Below are positions 12,092-25,500 of a stretch of 64,000 nucleotides of DNA, one piece after another (position 1 is the first letter of the stretch; every line of letters begins with the position of its first letter). The stretch is from Omphiscola glabra. Taxonomy: Eukaryota > Mollusca > Gastropoda > Lymnaeidae. Where the stretch lies: the NCBI GenBank assembly GCA_964017045.1, contig OZ024804.1:23793549-23857548 (forward strand), in the 5' to 3' direction. The notes under the pieces are model-generated. The model did not search any database. It was not told where the DNA came from and saw only the letters and a list, made by a program, of their open reading frames with translations. Made by a program: the position numbers and the translations under genes.

Positions 12092-12262
12092 ATTAAATAG
12101 ACACGAACAATCTGTGTCGATATAACAATATATATTTATTTGTATGTCTTGTACTGATGAAGGCAAGTGCCGAAACGTTTAATTATTTGTAATGTAAAAT
12201 TATTATTAAAGCTCACTGTATATTGTTATATCGACACAGATTGTTCGTGTCTATTTAATCTA
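12092..12262. mobile_element. Penelope-like terminal motif copy A2 with short inverted partner
   Basis: 12151-12262 (plus) carries CTGATGAAGGCAAGTGCCG, then AAACG, and ends GACACAGATTGTTCGTGTCT. The tail is also present inverted at 12092-12138, making a palindrome-like structure. The CTGATGA...GAAAC arrangement resembles a hammerhead ribozyme core, as known from Penelope-like retroelements; stem III and a cleavage site are not evident here. Confidence 0.5.
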
Positions 12263-12595
12263 CAGTGTTCAAGTACTTTAATTAACTTCTTCTCAATGTT
12301 CAAGTACTTTAAGTAACTTCTTCCATTAGGGCATTTAAAAAATTACGAAGAAGGAGAACATAAACAGATTTGGGAAAAAAAAGTGGGGGGGGGGGGGGTG
12401 TAGTTTAGATTGTTTGAAGAAGCTCGCGACACTTGCGGGCAGACGTGAGACAGTTGAGCCTAGACAGACTCCTGAATTAACACGACGTCACACGAAATCA
12501 TCTTAAGACGTCTCTTGGTGTGGGATGATAAATGGAGACACAAAGCATAAAAGTGTGGAGTGATAGAGAGAAAGTTAGGGCGGGGGCATGTGAAA

Positions 12596-13050
12596 CACTT
12601 CTGTGGTTATTATAGTGCAAGGTCTCTCTCTGAGATTTGTGTGGTTATTATAGTGCAATGTCTCTCTCTGAGATTTTTGTGGTTATTATAGTGCAAGGTC
12701 TCTCTCTGAGATTTTTGTGGTTATTATAGTGCAAGGTCTCTCTCTCTCTCTGAGATTTTTGTGGTTATTATAGTGCAAGGTATCTCTCTCTGATATTTTT
12801 GTGGTTATTATAGTGCAAGTTCTCTCTCTCTGAGATTTTTAGGGTTATTATAGTGCAAGGTCTCTCCCTCTCTCTGAGATTTTTGTGGTTATTATAGTGC
12901 AAGGTCTCTCTCTCTCTCTGAGATTTTTGTGGTTATTATAGTGCAAGGTCTCTCTCTCGGATATTTTTGTGGTTATTATAGTGAAAGGTCTCTCTCTCTG
13001 AGATTTTTGTGATTATTATAGTGCAAGGTCGCTCTCTGAGATTTTTCATG
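12596..13050. repeat. 44-50-bp minisatellite with internal (CT)n
   Basis: Unit contains TTTGTGGTTATTATAGTGCA followed by a CT run of variable length and GAGAT; about ten units. Confidence 0.92.
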
Positions 13051-13790
13051 GTTAATTATAAGGTTCAAGAGAAATACCAGGAGGTCCACCTTCAGGTTGA
13101 AGCCTTAAGAAAAATACAAATGGTAGAGGAAAACCTGTTTGTATCTTCCTTCTTCAAGTTTTCATCTAGCCCGTGTTAAAATTCTCATTGTTTCGAGATA
13201 AATTCCCGTCCCGTGGCGACTTGTGAACTTTTGGTGATCTAAGGTGTCCTCAAATGAACTTCTTGAAAAGGCCATTACAAAAAAGGTCATATTCTGATGT
13301 TAGAAGAATAGCCAAATGTTAAATAAGCGCCCCTTAACAAGGTCTTTATTTTAAAGTGCACAAATATTGTCTCGTCCCGGATGTAGCGTATGTCATGAAA
13401 GAATACGCCTGACAGATCGTCGCACCAAAATATTGATCTATCAACCTTTCGTGACAGTCGATCATCAGTCCACCTGCTCTGGGAGTGGGAAGTGGTTTGG
13501 GTCAATGTCATTACTTAATATACCACGCCAACTTTAAGCAAAGGTTCAACGCCAAGAGATTCCAAGAAACTTGTCTTCTTCAATGATTCGACTCGCGCAA
13601 CAAATCTTGCACGAAATAATCAATCTGAATGGGAATAATAGATCTCAAAATTGTTTTATTTTTATATACATAAAGCCGTCCATCAAGAATCGTTTAAAGT
13701 CCAGACCCTTCCGCAGATAACAAAAAAAAATACTTTTTTTTAAAAACTTAAATCTTCAGTCGTTATTAATCTGGATTAAATAAACAGTTT
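13050..13790. other. Non-repetitive segment, no gene recognised
   Basis: No splice-bounded frame or repeat was seen. Confidence 0.45.
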
Positions 13791-13793
13791 ATG

Positions 13794-13907
13794 GAACACA
13801 TTTACACTAGATTCTTGAACACATTTACACTAGATTCTTGAACACATTTACACTAGATTCTTGAACACATTTACACTAGATCTTTGAACACATTTACACT
13901 AGAGTCT
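13794..13907. repeat. 23-bp minisatellite (GAACACATTTACACTAGATT), 5 units
   Basis: Five near-identical copies. Confidence 0.93.
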
Positions 13908-13909
13908 TC

Positions 13910-16900
13910 TTGTATGTTATTAAAATTGTGGACACGAAGATAAAATATTTTTTAACGCCGAACAAGGTATTTTTTTTCCCTTTATGTGTAAGTGGAAAAT
14001 ATTATGAAAGGGAGAGAAATAAAATGACGTCAGAGGTGCCATTCTTTTAGCTGAAGAAGATTTCAGTTCACAAAAAAGCTGGTGACAAACATTACAATGA
14101 ATATGACGTCTATTTTCTCGAACCACAGAACGGAAACATAATTATCAATTATTTCTATTATTATCCATATGTGATTACAAAATAAAAGATTGCTTAACCC
14201 AACCCGAAGTTCCAGCTTTCAACAACCAGCCCAAACCATTTTTTGATTTAAAAAATAAATTATTTTCTGACTTTGTCCACAATAACCTTTTAAAACTCCA
14301 CGTTCCATTGAGCCAGTTTTTATTATTTTTTTTTAAATCGTGAGTCGGACAAATGCTCATCCGGCTAGTTGAACGCTGTCATGGCGACAATGAACGTTTA
14401 CAGGCACCGAGGGCGTTGTTGATGTAGAGATGTTGGATCAACAAGATGGCCGCGCCCGACCATGTCAGCTGTCACGGCTTATAGAAAAACCTGGGAGGTG
14501 GAGGATAGAATTTTCTAGACATCAAGGATACCCCCATCCCCCCCCCCCCCTCTCGACTGTCAGCTTTAATCTAACATGCAATATTTAGATTGGATTTTGA
14601 CAAAGTTATTTATATGTCCTTCAGGATTTGGGGAGTCGCCTGAGAAGACATAGACCCAGGTGTTAAGATTAAAATAGCACACTGTGTCCATGTACATACA
14701 TGGTATCAAGTATAATTTATGTAGACACAAAGTGGTGAATGTGTCGTCTCAAAGCCATTCCTAATAGACGGCACATTTATGTGAGATAATTCACTTTAAT
14801 AATGGATGATAATACAGAAGGAGTCAACTAGAGAACCTGCCAAGTTAACATCTAGTTGATTTTGACGGTGGGGGGGGGGGGGGGGAGCTGTTTTTGTAAA
14901 TAAAATTTATGTAGCAAATATAGAATTTATATTTTTTATAAAAAGGGGGGGGGTGGTATTTTAGACTTAGATTAAGATTTTGATTGATTAAGTACATAAA
15001 ATAATGTAGAGTGACACTTAATAAACAAGGCAACACGGTTAACCTATAAAAAAAGTGACTTGGCAGATTTTGCAATTGGACTCCTCGCATGGTGTTGATG
15101 TTGATCTGAGTAAAGACTACAACTACTTTACACTGAAAAGGAAAAACACAGAAAGAAAACAAAAAAAATCCCATAAAAACTCAGAAATAAATATGACACG
15201 TGAGGAAGTGCTATAAATAGCAACACACGGAAATGGTGCAGCAGCCGCACAAACTAGATGAGGGAGGGTAAATCCCGAAAATCCGCTAGTTTGGTCTCAT
15301 GTGAGTTAATCAGGGGCGTCATCTCAGATTTTTTTCGGTGGGGAGGGGGCAAAACAAAAAACTTGGTCGGCTTGTCAAGTTGTTTATTACCGTTGACGCC
15401 ACAGTACATAGCAATTTAAATAAAAACTGCAAATTCAAACGGGGGGGGGCAAATGTTCCACCCCGCACTACCCCAATGACGTCGCTGGAGTTATTTCTCC
15501 GTTTGCCACTAGAGTGGAGTTACTGCAGCGTGAAGAAATCTCATGTGGTCGTCACGGTTTACGTGAGTTTGTAAACATAAGATGTTGATGATGTGATGGA
15601 CATTCTTATTTACGATCGAATCTACGATAACTAGGAGATTTGACCCGATGTTTCCGGGATGATAATGATAGGCATTCATTTTGCGATACTTTGTACATGC
15701 CGTAGCGAAGTCTCAAGACCTAACAATCCAATTTTTATGTAAGTAACTGAAACAGGTTTAGATGTTTTGTATTCTCAAAAAAAAAAATTAAAAAACTTTT
15801 TTAAAAAAGTACGACAATAGTCCACGTCCTTGAAATGTATATTTAGGAAAAAGCTCATCAGACTTCCTTAGGTTAAAACAATAAGTATCCGAGTAATGGT
15901 ATTTATGTTTCTAACATTTAGTTTTGAGAAATATCTATCTGCTATAATCATAATATAGGCTTACCCTATCCCCTTTCGCGCCCCTGAACAACATTTTTAA
16001 AATAAAAATTGTAGAAACATGTCCTTAAAATGACAAAAAAAAAAATATAAATATCATTTTAAATATCTTGTACTTAACTGAATTCGATATATTGGTATCT
16101 TCATTAAAATGTAACCAAACTTTTCCCTCACTTCTCTACTATATTAACGGAAAATAGTTAAACTCAGGATTACATTATCAAAAGAAGAATCTCTTAATCC
16201 ACTTTCACGTCAGTAACAGCCTTCATTTAAAAAAAAAAAAGATATATTATTCACCGCAAAGTGGAAACAAAAATAATCTTTCTCATTTTTAAAAATAATC
16301 TTAACCCATCTTTGTTCACGCCCATGAAGTTTAAACGAAACAATATATGGCTCTATTTTTTAAGATTAAATGTTCACGTGTAAAATGATTGGTTTTTTTT
16401 TGAGGTATGGCAACACTTATGTAAATGTAGCCACGGCTTGTCAACGACCTTGAACTATATTCTATTAATTGGTATAACATATATTTAAAAAAAGAAAGAA
16501 AATGCAGCACCTCTTTTGCACGACTCTAATATCATTGGATTTAGAAAATACTGTTAACCATATAAAAATGAGCACACCCTATCCCCTGACCCCCCACCTC
16601 ACCCCCCCCCCCCATGTGGGTTTACCGAAGAAGGTAAGTTAATTAAGTTAATTATCAAATACACTCCTTTATTCTTAGGCTTATCTTGTGCTGCCTGGGT
16701 CAAAATAAAAGTATCAAATACCCCCCCCCTCCCCCACACACACACAGGGATGGTAGTCCTCGACGTACGCAATCGCAACTTGTACGCATGCGCCTGAACT
16801 TTATTAAAAGTCTGATGTCCCAGCACCATTTCAGCACATATTGCCTTACATTTTGTGGAGACAAAGATTTGTGTTAAGTATATGTCGTTACGTTGAAAGA

Positions 16901-17770
16901 TCCTGTTTATTTATTTTAACATTAAAAACTAAGCCAAAGATAAATCCTGTAGCCTGATTGGGTTTTGAGATATTGATAACAAAAATGAACCAATTGCTAC
17001 TTCATATGGTTTGTTGTTATCTCTTAAGAACTTTGCATGCACTAATTGACGCAAACGGCATTTTCTTATTAAAGGTATTTTTAAGCGTTAATTAAGTTTT
17101 TACTCCCTGATTGTAACAGCGTTACAAAACTGAAAATGTATTTTCCCCATTTTTAAAAGTAAAATTAATGAATATAATGGATTGCTTCTTACATTTTTAA
17201 TAAACACACACCAAATTTTAGCTTTGTATTGTTTACTCCTTTACTAAGTTTTACTTACTTTTCATTCCAAAAATTTACTTTGTCAAATGTATAAAGTACT
17301 GACAATACAAACATCTACAGGTTTCTTTGCATAGATACAAAAGTGTCAATAATCTCAATTTGATCGAGTGTGGTGGGAAGTGAAAACGAAAAGGGAGGGT
17401 TCTGGTGGAGAAGTGTGTGAGCCCCTCCACAGAAAATTGTTGCGAAATCTAAAATCAAAGAATGTATTCTGACGAATAACTGACTTCAGTCTTCCATCGA
17501 CAGGGAAACAGAAAAGATGCCTAGGAAGCTAGATGTCTCTCAACCTGGTTATTTATATAGTTTTATATAAATCCTTTTAAAAATTGTTATTTAATATATA
17601 AAATGTGATAGAATGTGTTGTCGTCGGCTACTAGTCTATGTGCAAAGTTTCAGCTCGATAGGTTGACGGGACGTGGGTCAATTAGACTTCCGAAGATATT
17701 GACACACACTCAGACATAAAGAAAAGACAAATGAACAAAAGAGAAGTTAATATAAAGGATTTAAATCATT
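13910..17770. other. Largely non-repetitive A+T-rich DNA
   Basis: Apart from the MITE at 15311 and homopolymer tracts, no gene or array was recognised. An ATG in good context at 14449 (ATGGCCGCGCCCGAC) opens only a 12-codon frame. Confidence 0.45.
15311..15487. mobile_element. hAT-like MITE (CAGGGGCGTCATC termini)
   Basis: 177 bp; left end CAGGGGCGTCATC, right end AATGACGTCGCTG (10 of 13 complementary). Flanking 8-mers GAGTTAAT and GAGTTATT agree at 7 of 8 positions. The interior is G-rich and non-coding. Confidence 0.65.
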
Positions 17771-17780
17771 GATGAAACGT

Positions 17781-17900
17781 GCACCATTATTATGCACCAT
17801 TATTATGCACCATTATTATGCACCATTATTATGCACCATTATTATGCACCATTATTATGCACCATTATTATGCACCATTATTATGCACCATTATTATGCA
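17781..17900. repeat. 13-bp minisatellite (GCACCATTATTAT), 9 units
   Basis: Perfect tandem copies, all plus frames open because 13 is not a multiple of 3. Confidence 0.95.
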
Positions 17901-17923
17901 AACGTTTTCATGTTTATCGAGCT

Positions 17924-18099
17924 CAGTGGTCGGCAAACCGCGGCTCTTTGGCGACCTGGGTGCGGCTCGGCCAGCCGGCCACAAATTGGTTTTGACTCCC
18001 TAAAACATGGTTCTTGAAAAGAAATTTGGCTCACAAAACCTTTAATCGCCCTTCTGTTGAATTTTTGGCTCTTTTGACTAATGAGTTTGCCGACCACTG
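17924..18099. mobile_element. OC1-like hAT MITE
   Basis: 176 bp with termini CAGTGGTCGGCAAACCGCGG and TTTGCCGACCACTG, and internal GGCTCTTT and GTGCGGCTCGG blocks characteristic of OC1 (OposCharlie1)-type elements. The 8-bp flanks (ATCGAGCT, ATCCTCAA) match only at the first three bases, so the target duplication has decayed or differs. Confidence 0.72.
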
Positions 18100-18109
18100 A
18101 TCCTCAAAA

Positions 18110-18750
18110 TTCATGAAATCGACTACATTACAAGAAATGCTAATATTAATTTTTTTTAAGCCGAAAGATGCTATTTATGGCCCAGCTCATTATTAAAGTT
18201 GATCGCATTTTTATTAAGGAATAGAAATTTTCAAACATCTTGTCAATGTTTGATTATAAAGCTAAGCTATACTTCATTTATTGTTGCAAATAAAGGTAAA
18301 TGTGTTTTAATTGTATTGTACTCATTTATTTTGATTACATTGTACCCATTTATTTTAATTACGTTGTTCATATTCACATTCAGGATATGGATACATATTT
18401 TAAACAAGAACTATTTGAAAATAGTAGAATTATAGGCAATCATATCTCTTGGAAGTTAATTTTAATAAACAAAAATATTTCAAATATTTGGAATCGAAAT
18501 AGTTATATAGACCAGCCTTTAGTATTCGGATCATCAAATATGTCGACCGCCTCGATACTTCGTAGCATAATTTCACTAATTTTAATCGGCTACGGTTAGG
18601 CAAGCCTACCATTTAGTACTCTTTAATTAAAGCCAACATTGTTTTGTTTTCATCTCGAGTTTTTTTTTCGACCATCCATTGTCCTCGGGAGGAAACATTT
18701 CCAAAAACAATTCATGATTATTGTTTTACTGTTCAAACTCGGGTTCAGTT
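18110..18750. other. A+T-rich non-repetitive DNA
   Basis: A frame at 18300-18599 has no recognisable similarity and A+T-driven composition; not called as a gene. Confidence 0.4.
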
Positions 18751-18756
18751 AAACGA

Positions 18757-21700
18757 GTGATAACATTAAGTTAACTAAGATGAACTAATGTGGTAACATT
18801 AAGTTAACTAAGATGAACTAATGTGGTAACATTAAGTTAAATATGATGAACTAATGTGATAACATTAAGTTAAATATGATGAACTAATGTTGATACCATT
18901 AAGTTAACTAAGATGAACTAATGTGATAACATTAAGTTAACTAAGATGAACTAATGTGATAACATTAAATTAACTAAGATGAACTAATGTGATTACATTA
19001 AGTCAACTAAGATGAACTAATGTGATAACATTAAGTTAACTAAGATGAACTAATGTGATAACATCAAGTTAAATATGATGAACTAATGTGATAACATTAA
19101 GTTAACTGAGATGAACTAATGTGATAACATTAAGTTAACTAAGATGAACTAATGTGATAACATAAAGTTAAATATGATGAACTAATGTGATAACATTAAG
19201 TTAACTAAGATGAACTAATGTGATAACTTCAAGTTAAATATGATGAACTAATGTGATAACATCAAGTTAAATAAGATGAAGTAATGAGATAACAGTAAGT
19301 TAAATAAGATGAACTAATGAGATAACATTAAGTTAACTAAGATGAACTAATGTGGTAACATTAAGTTAACTAAGATGAACTAATGTGATAAAATTAAGTT
19401 AACTAAGATGAACTAATGTGATAACATCAAGTAAAATATGATGAACTAATGTTGTAACCTCAAGTTAAATAAGATGAACTAATGTGATAACATTAAGTTA
19501 ACTAAGATGAACGAATGTGATAACATTAAGTTAAATAAGATGAATTAATGTGATAACATCAAGTTAACTAAGATGAACTAATGTGATAACATCAAGTTAA
19601 ATAAGATGAACTATTGTGATAACATCAAGTTAAATAAGATGAACTAATGTGATAACATCAAGTTAAATAAGATGAACTAATGTGATAACATCAAGTTAAA
19701 TAAGATGAACTAATGTGATAACATCAAGTTAAATAAGATGAACTAATGTGGCAACATCAAGTTAAATAAGATGAACTAATGTGATAACATTAAGTTAAAT
19801 ATGATGAACTAATGTGATAACATCAAGTTAAATATGATGAACTAATGTGATAACCTCAAGTTAAATATGATGAACTAATGTGATAACATTAAGTTAAATA
19901 TGATGAACTAATGTGATAACATCAAGTTAAATATGATGAACTAATGTGATAACATCAAGTTAAATATTATGAACTAATGTGATAACATTAAGTTAACTAA
20001 GATGAACTAATGTGATAACATTAAGTTAACTAAGATGAACTAATGTGATAACATAAAGTTAAATATGATGAACTAATGTGATAACATTAAGTTAACTAAG
20101 ATGAACTAATGTGATAACTTCAAGTTAAATATGATGAACTAATGTGATAACATCAAGTTAAATAAGATGAAGTAATGAGATAACAGTAAGTTAAATAAGA
20201 TGAACTAATGAGATAACATTAAGTTAACTAAGATGAACTAATGTGGTAACATTAAGTTAACTAAGATGAACTAATGTGATAAAATTAAGTTAACTAAGAT
20301 GAACTAATGGGATAACATCAAGTAAAATATGATGAACTAATGTTGTAACCTCAAGTTAAATAAGATGAACTAATGTGATAACATTAAGTTAACTAAGATG
20401 AACGAATGTGATAACATTAAGTTAAATAAGATGAATTAATGTGATAACATCAAGTTAACTAAGATGAACTAATGTGATAACATCAAGTTAAATAAGATGA
20501 ACTATTGTGATAACATCAAGTTAAATAAGATGAACTAATGTGATAACATCAAGTTAAATAAGATGAACTAATGTGATAACATCAAGTTAAATAAGATGAA
20601 CTAATGTGATAACATCAAGTTAAATAAGATGAACTAATGTGGCAACATCAAGTTAAATAAGATGAACTAATGTGATAACATTAAGTTAAATATGATGAAC
20701 TAATGTGATAACATCAAGTTAAATATGATGAACTAATGTGATAACCTCAAGTTAAATATGATGAACTAATGTGATAACATTAAGTTAAATATGATGAACT
20801 AATGTGATAACATCAAGTTAAATATGATGAACTAATGTGATAACATCAAGTTAAATATTATGAACTAATGTGATAACATCAAGTTAAATATGATGAACTA
20901 ATGTGATAACATCAAGTTAAATATGATGAACTAATGTGATAACATCAAGTTAAATATTATGAACTAATGTGATAACATCAAGTTAAATATGATGAACTAA
21001 TGTGATAACATCAAGTTAAATATGATGAACTAATGTGATAACATTAAGTTAAATATGATGAACTAATGGGATAACATCAAGTTAAATATGATGAACTAAT
21101 GTGATAACATCAAGTTAAATAAGATGAACTAATGTGATAACATCAAGTTAAATAAGATGAACTAATGTGATAACATCAAGTTAAATAAGATGAACTAATG
21201 TGATAACATCAAGTTAAATATGATGAACTAATGTGATAACATCAAGTTAAATAAGATGAACTAATGTGATAACATCAAGTTAAATAAGATGAACTAATGT
21301 GATAACATCAAGTTAAATAAGATGAACTAATGTGATAACATCAAGTTAAATATGATGAACTAATGTGATAACATCAAGTTAAATATGATGAACTAATGTG
21401 ATAACATTAAGTTAAATATGATGAACTAATGGGATAACATCAAGTTAAATATGATGAACTAATGTGATAACATCAAGTTAAATAAGATGAACTAATGTGA
21501 TAACATCAAGTTAAATATGATGAACTAATGTGATAACATCAAGTTAAATATGATGAACTAATGTGATAACATTAAGTTAAATATGATGAACTAATGGGAT
21601 AACATCAAGTTAAATATGATGAACTAATGTGATAACATCAAGTTAAATAAGATGAACTAATGTGATAACATCAAGTTAAATATGATGAACTAATGTGATA

Positions 21701-21872
21701 ACATTAAGTTAAATATGATGAACTAATGGGATAACATCAAGTTAAATATGATGAACTAATGTGATAACATCAAGTTAAATATGATGAACTAATGTGATAA
21801 CATCAAGTTAAATAAGATGAACTAATGTGATAACATCAAGTTAAATAAGATGAACTAATGTGATAACATTAA
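18757..21872. repeat. 33-bp satellite-like array, about 94 units, with 891-bp higher-order repeat
   Basis: Unit contains GATGAACTAATGTGATAACA then TTAAGTTAACTAA or TCAAGTTAAATAT. Variant landmarks recur exactly 891 bp (27 units) apart: TGATAACTTC at 19221 and 20112, CATAAAG at 19161 and 20052. A third, shorter periodicity marked by AATGGGATAAC runs through 21060-21730. Confidence 0.95.
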
Positions 21873-21884
21873 GCTAACATAGAT

Positions 21885-22430
21885 AAACGAAACTCATGAT
21901 AACATTTAGAAAAACAAACAAAACAATTTAGAAAGCAGTTAACAGCATCAGCAAAGAATAGGTCAAACTTTATTTTTAAAGAAAATTAATTAATTTTTTT
22001 TTTGTCTCTGTGATATCACATGTTAATAGGATCTCACGAATATTTCTTTAAATAACAAGAACTATTTAAAAACTGATGTTTAAAAAAGACATCTTTGGGA
22101 ACCCAAAACAGAAATGAACCATTTGAAAAATTTTCGCTCAAATTTTTTCCCCTTTTATTTTCCAAATTTATCTTTGTCTTGAATGAAACTGGACGTAAAC
22201 TCAGCCGATGGCAGCAGACCCCGCGTAAAGCACGTCTGTGCTACGTCTTGCATCTTAAGACATAAGCCGGGTGGGTGTTGCCACGCCGACGGGAAACTGG
22301 ATTATCTCATTATGAATAATTGAATAATCAAGTTTGAAACAGTTGGGGGGGGGGGGGGGGCTGGTGGGTGGCTTCAACGTAAATTATTGAACATTTTTTT
22401 TCTGTCATGGCGTCCGTCACTGCCTACATC
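21885..22430. other. Non-repetitive segment upstream of the prohormone-like gene
   Basis: Possible distal regulatory sequence (TACGTCTT and CACGTCTG near 22230-22250); no coding exon was seen. Confidence 0.35.
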
Positions 22431-22541
22431 CAAACAGCCGATTGGCCGAAAGTTGTCACGTGGTGTGCTCGAAGCCCGCCATATAGTTGCCCGTTTTTTT
22501 GAACAGCACAACAGTTAGTGGTCCAGGTGTTCAGAACAAAT
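22430..22541 (+). promoter_or_regulatory. Promoter-like region and 5' UTR of the prohormone-like gene
   Basis: This short segment is less A+T-rich than its surroundings. It holds an inverted CCAAT-type box (GATTGG near 22440), an E-box CACGTG (near 22458) and a TATA-like ATATAG at 22481. A plausible initiation region lies about 30 bp further on (AACAGCACAACAG near 22502), followed by about 40 bp of 5' UTR to the ATG at 22542. Assignment as a promoter is inference from motif order and spacing. Confidence 0.4.
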
Positions 22542-22560
22542 ATGGCAGGGGCGGCTCACT
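22542..22560 (+). CDS. Coding exon 1 of putative prohormone precursor (19 nt)
   Basis: ATG at 22542 sits in an acceptable start context (A at -3, G at +4) and codes for MAGAAH plus one base before a strong donor, CACT|GTAAGTAG, at 22561. The exon is far too short to be found by ORF length. Support comes from the promoter-like sequence just upstream, the consensus donor, and the exact phase match and signal peptide formed with the exon at 36411. Another downstream exon partner cannot be excluded. Confidence 0.55.
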
Positions 22561-25500
22561 GTAAGTAGACATTTTTTTTAAAAATTGTTTTTTTAAGCTC
22601 AAGCTGAATTGACATTTTCATAACTGAATTAAGGTAGTTAAATTAATTTTATAACCACTTTTTCTTCTGCCAGTCAGTTTTATATGAAATATCTTTTTTG
22701 GCGCAACTTTTAGTACGTCTTTTCAAATTAAGTATCTTTATCTATTCACGCATAAGTATATGTAGTGTTATTTAAAAATAAATTTGATATTCACTTGTAA
22801 AATTTTAGTATATTAAATCTTACAATTATTTTAAAAATAATTTCTTTATTATTATTTTTATTTTTATTATTTTTAAAAAACTAGTTATGTCTGAATAGTT
22901 TCTTATATGCTGATTTGAATATATTAAATGTATCCCCCACTCAAGGGCTAACTAAAAATCTAAACAAGCAACTCAACAAACAACTTAACAAACAACTCAA
23001 CAAACCACTAAACAAACAACTTAACAAGCAACTCAATAAACAACTTAACAAAAAACTCAACAATCAATTCAACAAACAATTCAACAAACAACTCAACAAA
23101 CAACCCAACAAACAACTAAACAAACAACTTAACAAGCAACTCAACAAACAACTCAACAAACAACTCAACAAACAACCCAACAAACAACTCAACAAACAAC
23201 TTAACAAACAACTCAACAAACAGCTCAACATCTAAACATATGTCTTGCCAGATTTAGTAGGTGCCAATACTCCCCCCCAAACCCCCCCCCCATGATTCTA
23301 ACTTAACCTAAGATTGTTTTCAGATACGTTTTGAGCGCACCCCCACCCCCTCCCCCGAACACATGAAATAAATAATAATAAATCTTATTAAAATATTAAC
23401 ACAACAGATAAAAAAAGAAAATAAAGATAAAAAATTGTAAAATCTTCTCACAAAATAATATTTGATCTCAAGACTTTTGTTAACGTGCTAAGTGCTAAAG
23501 CCCGTACAACAATCAAATGTCAAATATTATTTGCTTGGATAGATTTTTGGCCCCCAAAAAATGATAGAAAGAGATGTTTATGAAGTACTTTGTACTAACT
23601 GAAATCCTTTTTTTCTATGGGATATAACCCAAGCTATTCCCAATTACTTTACAACCAGTTGTTCCCCCCCTCACCTCACCCCACCCCACTCTCTCTCTCA
23701 TCACGTGCCCACAACGCCGTGGTAATTCTAAGCCACTTCACTACCCCCTTCTTTCGTACCCTTCAAAGTACTTTACTTTCTCCTTCACATCTCTTGCCGC
23801 CTACCATCTAATGTTAGGTTAACTATAACCCTCAGCTCTATCACCCGCTTACCCCCTACCACCTTATATTAGGTTAATTATAACCCTCAGCTCTATCACC
23901 CGCTTACCCCCTACCACCTTATATTAGGTTAACTATAACCCTCAGCTCTCTCACCCGCTTACCCCCTACCATCTTCTATTAGGTTAACTATAACCCTCAG
24001 CTCTCTCACCAACTTACCCCCTACCACCTTCTGTTAGGTTAACTATAACCCTCAGCTCTCTCACCAACTTACCCCCTACCACCTTCTATTAGGTTAACTA
24101 TAACCCTCAGCTCTCTCACCAACTTACCCCCTACCACCTTCTATTAGGTTAACTATAACCCTCAGCTCTCTCACCCGCTTACCCCCTACCACCTTCTATT
24201 AGGTTAACTATAACCCTCAGCTCTCTCACCCAAGTATACCCTAACCCTAACCCTTATCCTATTAACACATAACATTCTAATTCTTTTGACCTTTCCCGTT
24301 GTAACTCTGTACCTCACTGCCCACCATCGCGTAATAAACCTAATAAATCCACAAAAGCTACACTTGTAAAAATCATCAAACTACTTCTCATTGTCTTACT
24401 TCTTTTCCCATTACTTGTTCCTTCCTTACGCTTCACCGTAACAAACATCCCTTGCCTCTCAAATACCTTCCCTTGTCTCCCCCATGCCTTCCCTGTACCT
24501 TCTCTGTACATTCCCTGTACCTTCCATGTACCCTCCCTGTACCTCCCTTGTACCCTTCCTGTACCTTCCTTCACCTTCCCAATACCTTCTTTGTATCTTC
24601 CCTTGCCTCCCCAAAGCCTTCCCTGTACCCACTCTTGCCTCCCCAATACCTTCCCTGTACCCCTCTATTTATCCCTCCTTACCTCACTCGTACCACCTGT
24701 TACCCCTTTCTTACGCCCCCTACCGCCCCTTTACCTCCTATTATATTACTTTTAATTTCCTTTTAGCTATCCTTGACCGCTCCACTACCCTCCCCTTCAA
24801 CATACCCTCCCCTATAACATTTCCTCCCCTTACTTTATCTCTCTGCAAATATCAGCCTCCCCTCCCCTTCAACATCCCCTCCCCTTACTTTATCTCTCTG
24901 CAAATATCAGCCTCCCCTCCCCTTCAACATACCCTCCCCTTCAACATACCCTCCCCTTCAACATACCCTCCCCTTCAACATCCCCTCCCCTTACTTTATC
25001 TCTCTGCAAATATCAGCCTCCCCTCCCCTTCAACATACCATCCTCTTTACAACATACCATCCCATTTACAACATACCATCCCTTTTACAACATACCATCC
25101 CCTAACATACCATCCCCTTTACAACATACCATCCCCTTTACAACATACCATCCCCTTCAATACATTTACCACTTGACACTTCCCTATAAACTATATTTTT
25201 TCAGTATTTCTCATTTATGTGCCGACTCCCCGCTCCCCTCCCTGTTAATAGAGAACCACACACAACAAATTGATTCTTACGTGGAAAGTAATATCCAGTA
25301 AATCATTTGAAAGGTTAATGTGTACACTTGGACGCTATATATTACATACGGTGAATATGTTAGACGGTGTATTTGTCACACATAGAAAATTTAATTTAAA
25401 ATTGCGTATGATATTTATCGCACCGACATTAAAATTAATTTTTTAAGATATCATCCAAAGTCGACATAATACCCAATCCAAAAAAACATCCACATTCTCT

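Noticed and set aside
14449..14490. ATG in strong context, ATGGCCGCGCCCGAC
   Set aside because: The frame stops after 12 codons with no donor site before the stop.
18300..18599. 99-codon plus frame and overlapping frames
   Set aside because: A+T-biased composition, no domain, no splice context, and overlapping frames of similar length in other phases.
18757..21872. CRISPR-like appearance of regularly spaced repeats
   Set aside because: There are no unique spacers; the whole unit is repeated, and the DNA is plainly from an intron-containing animal genome.
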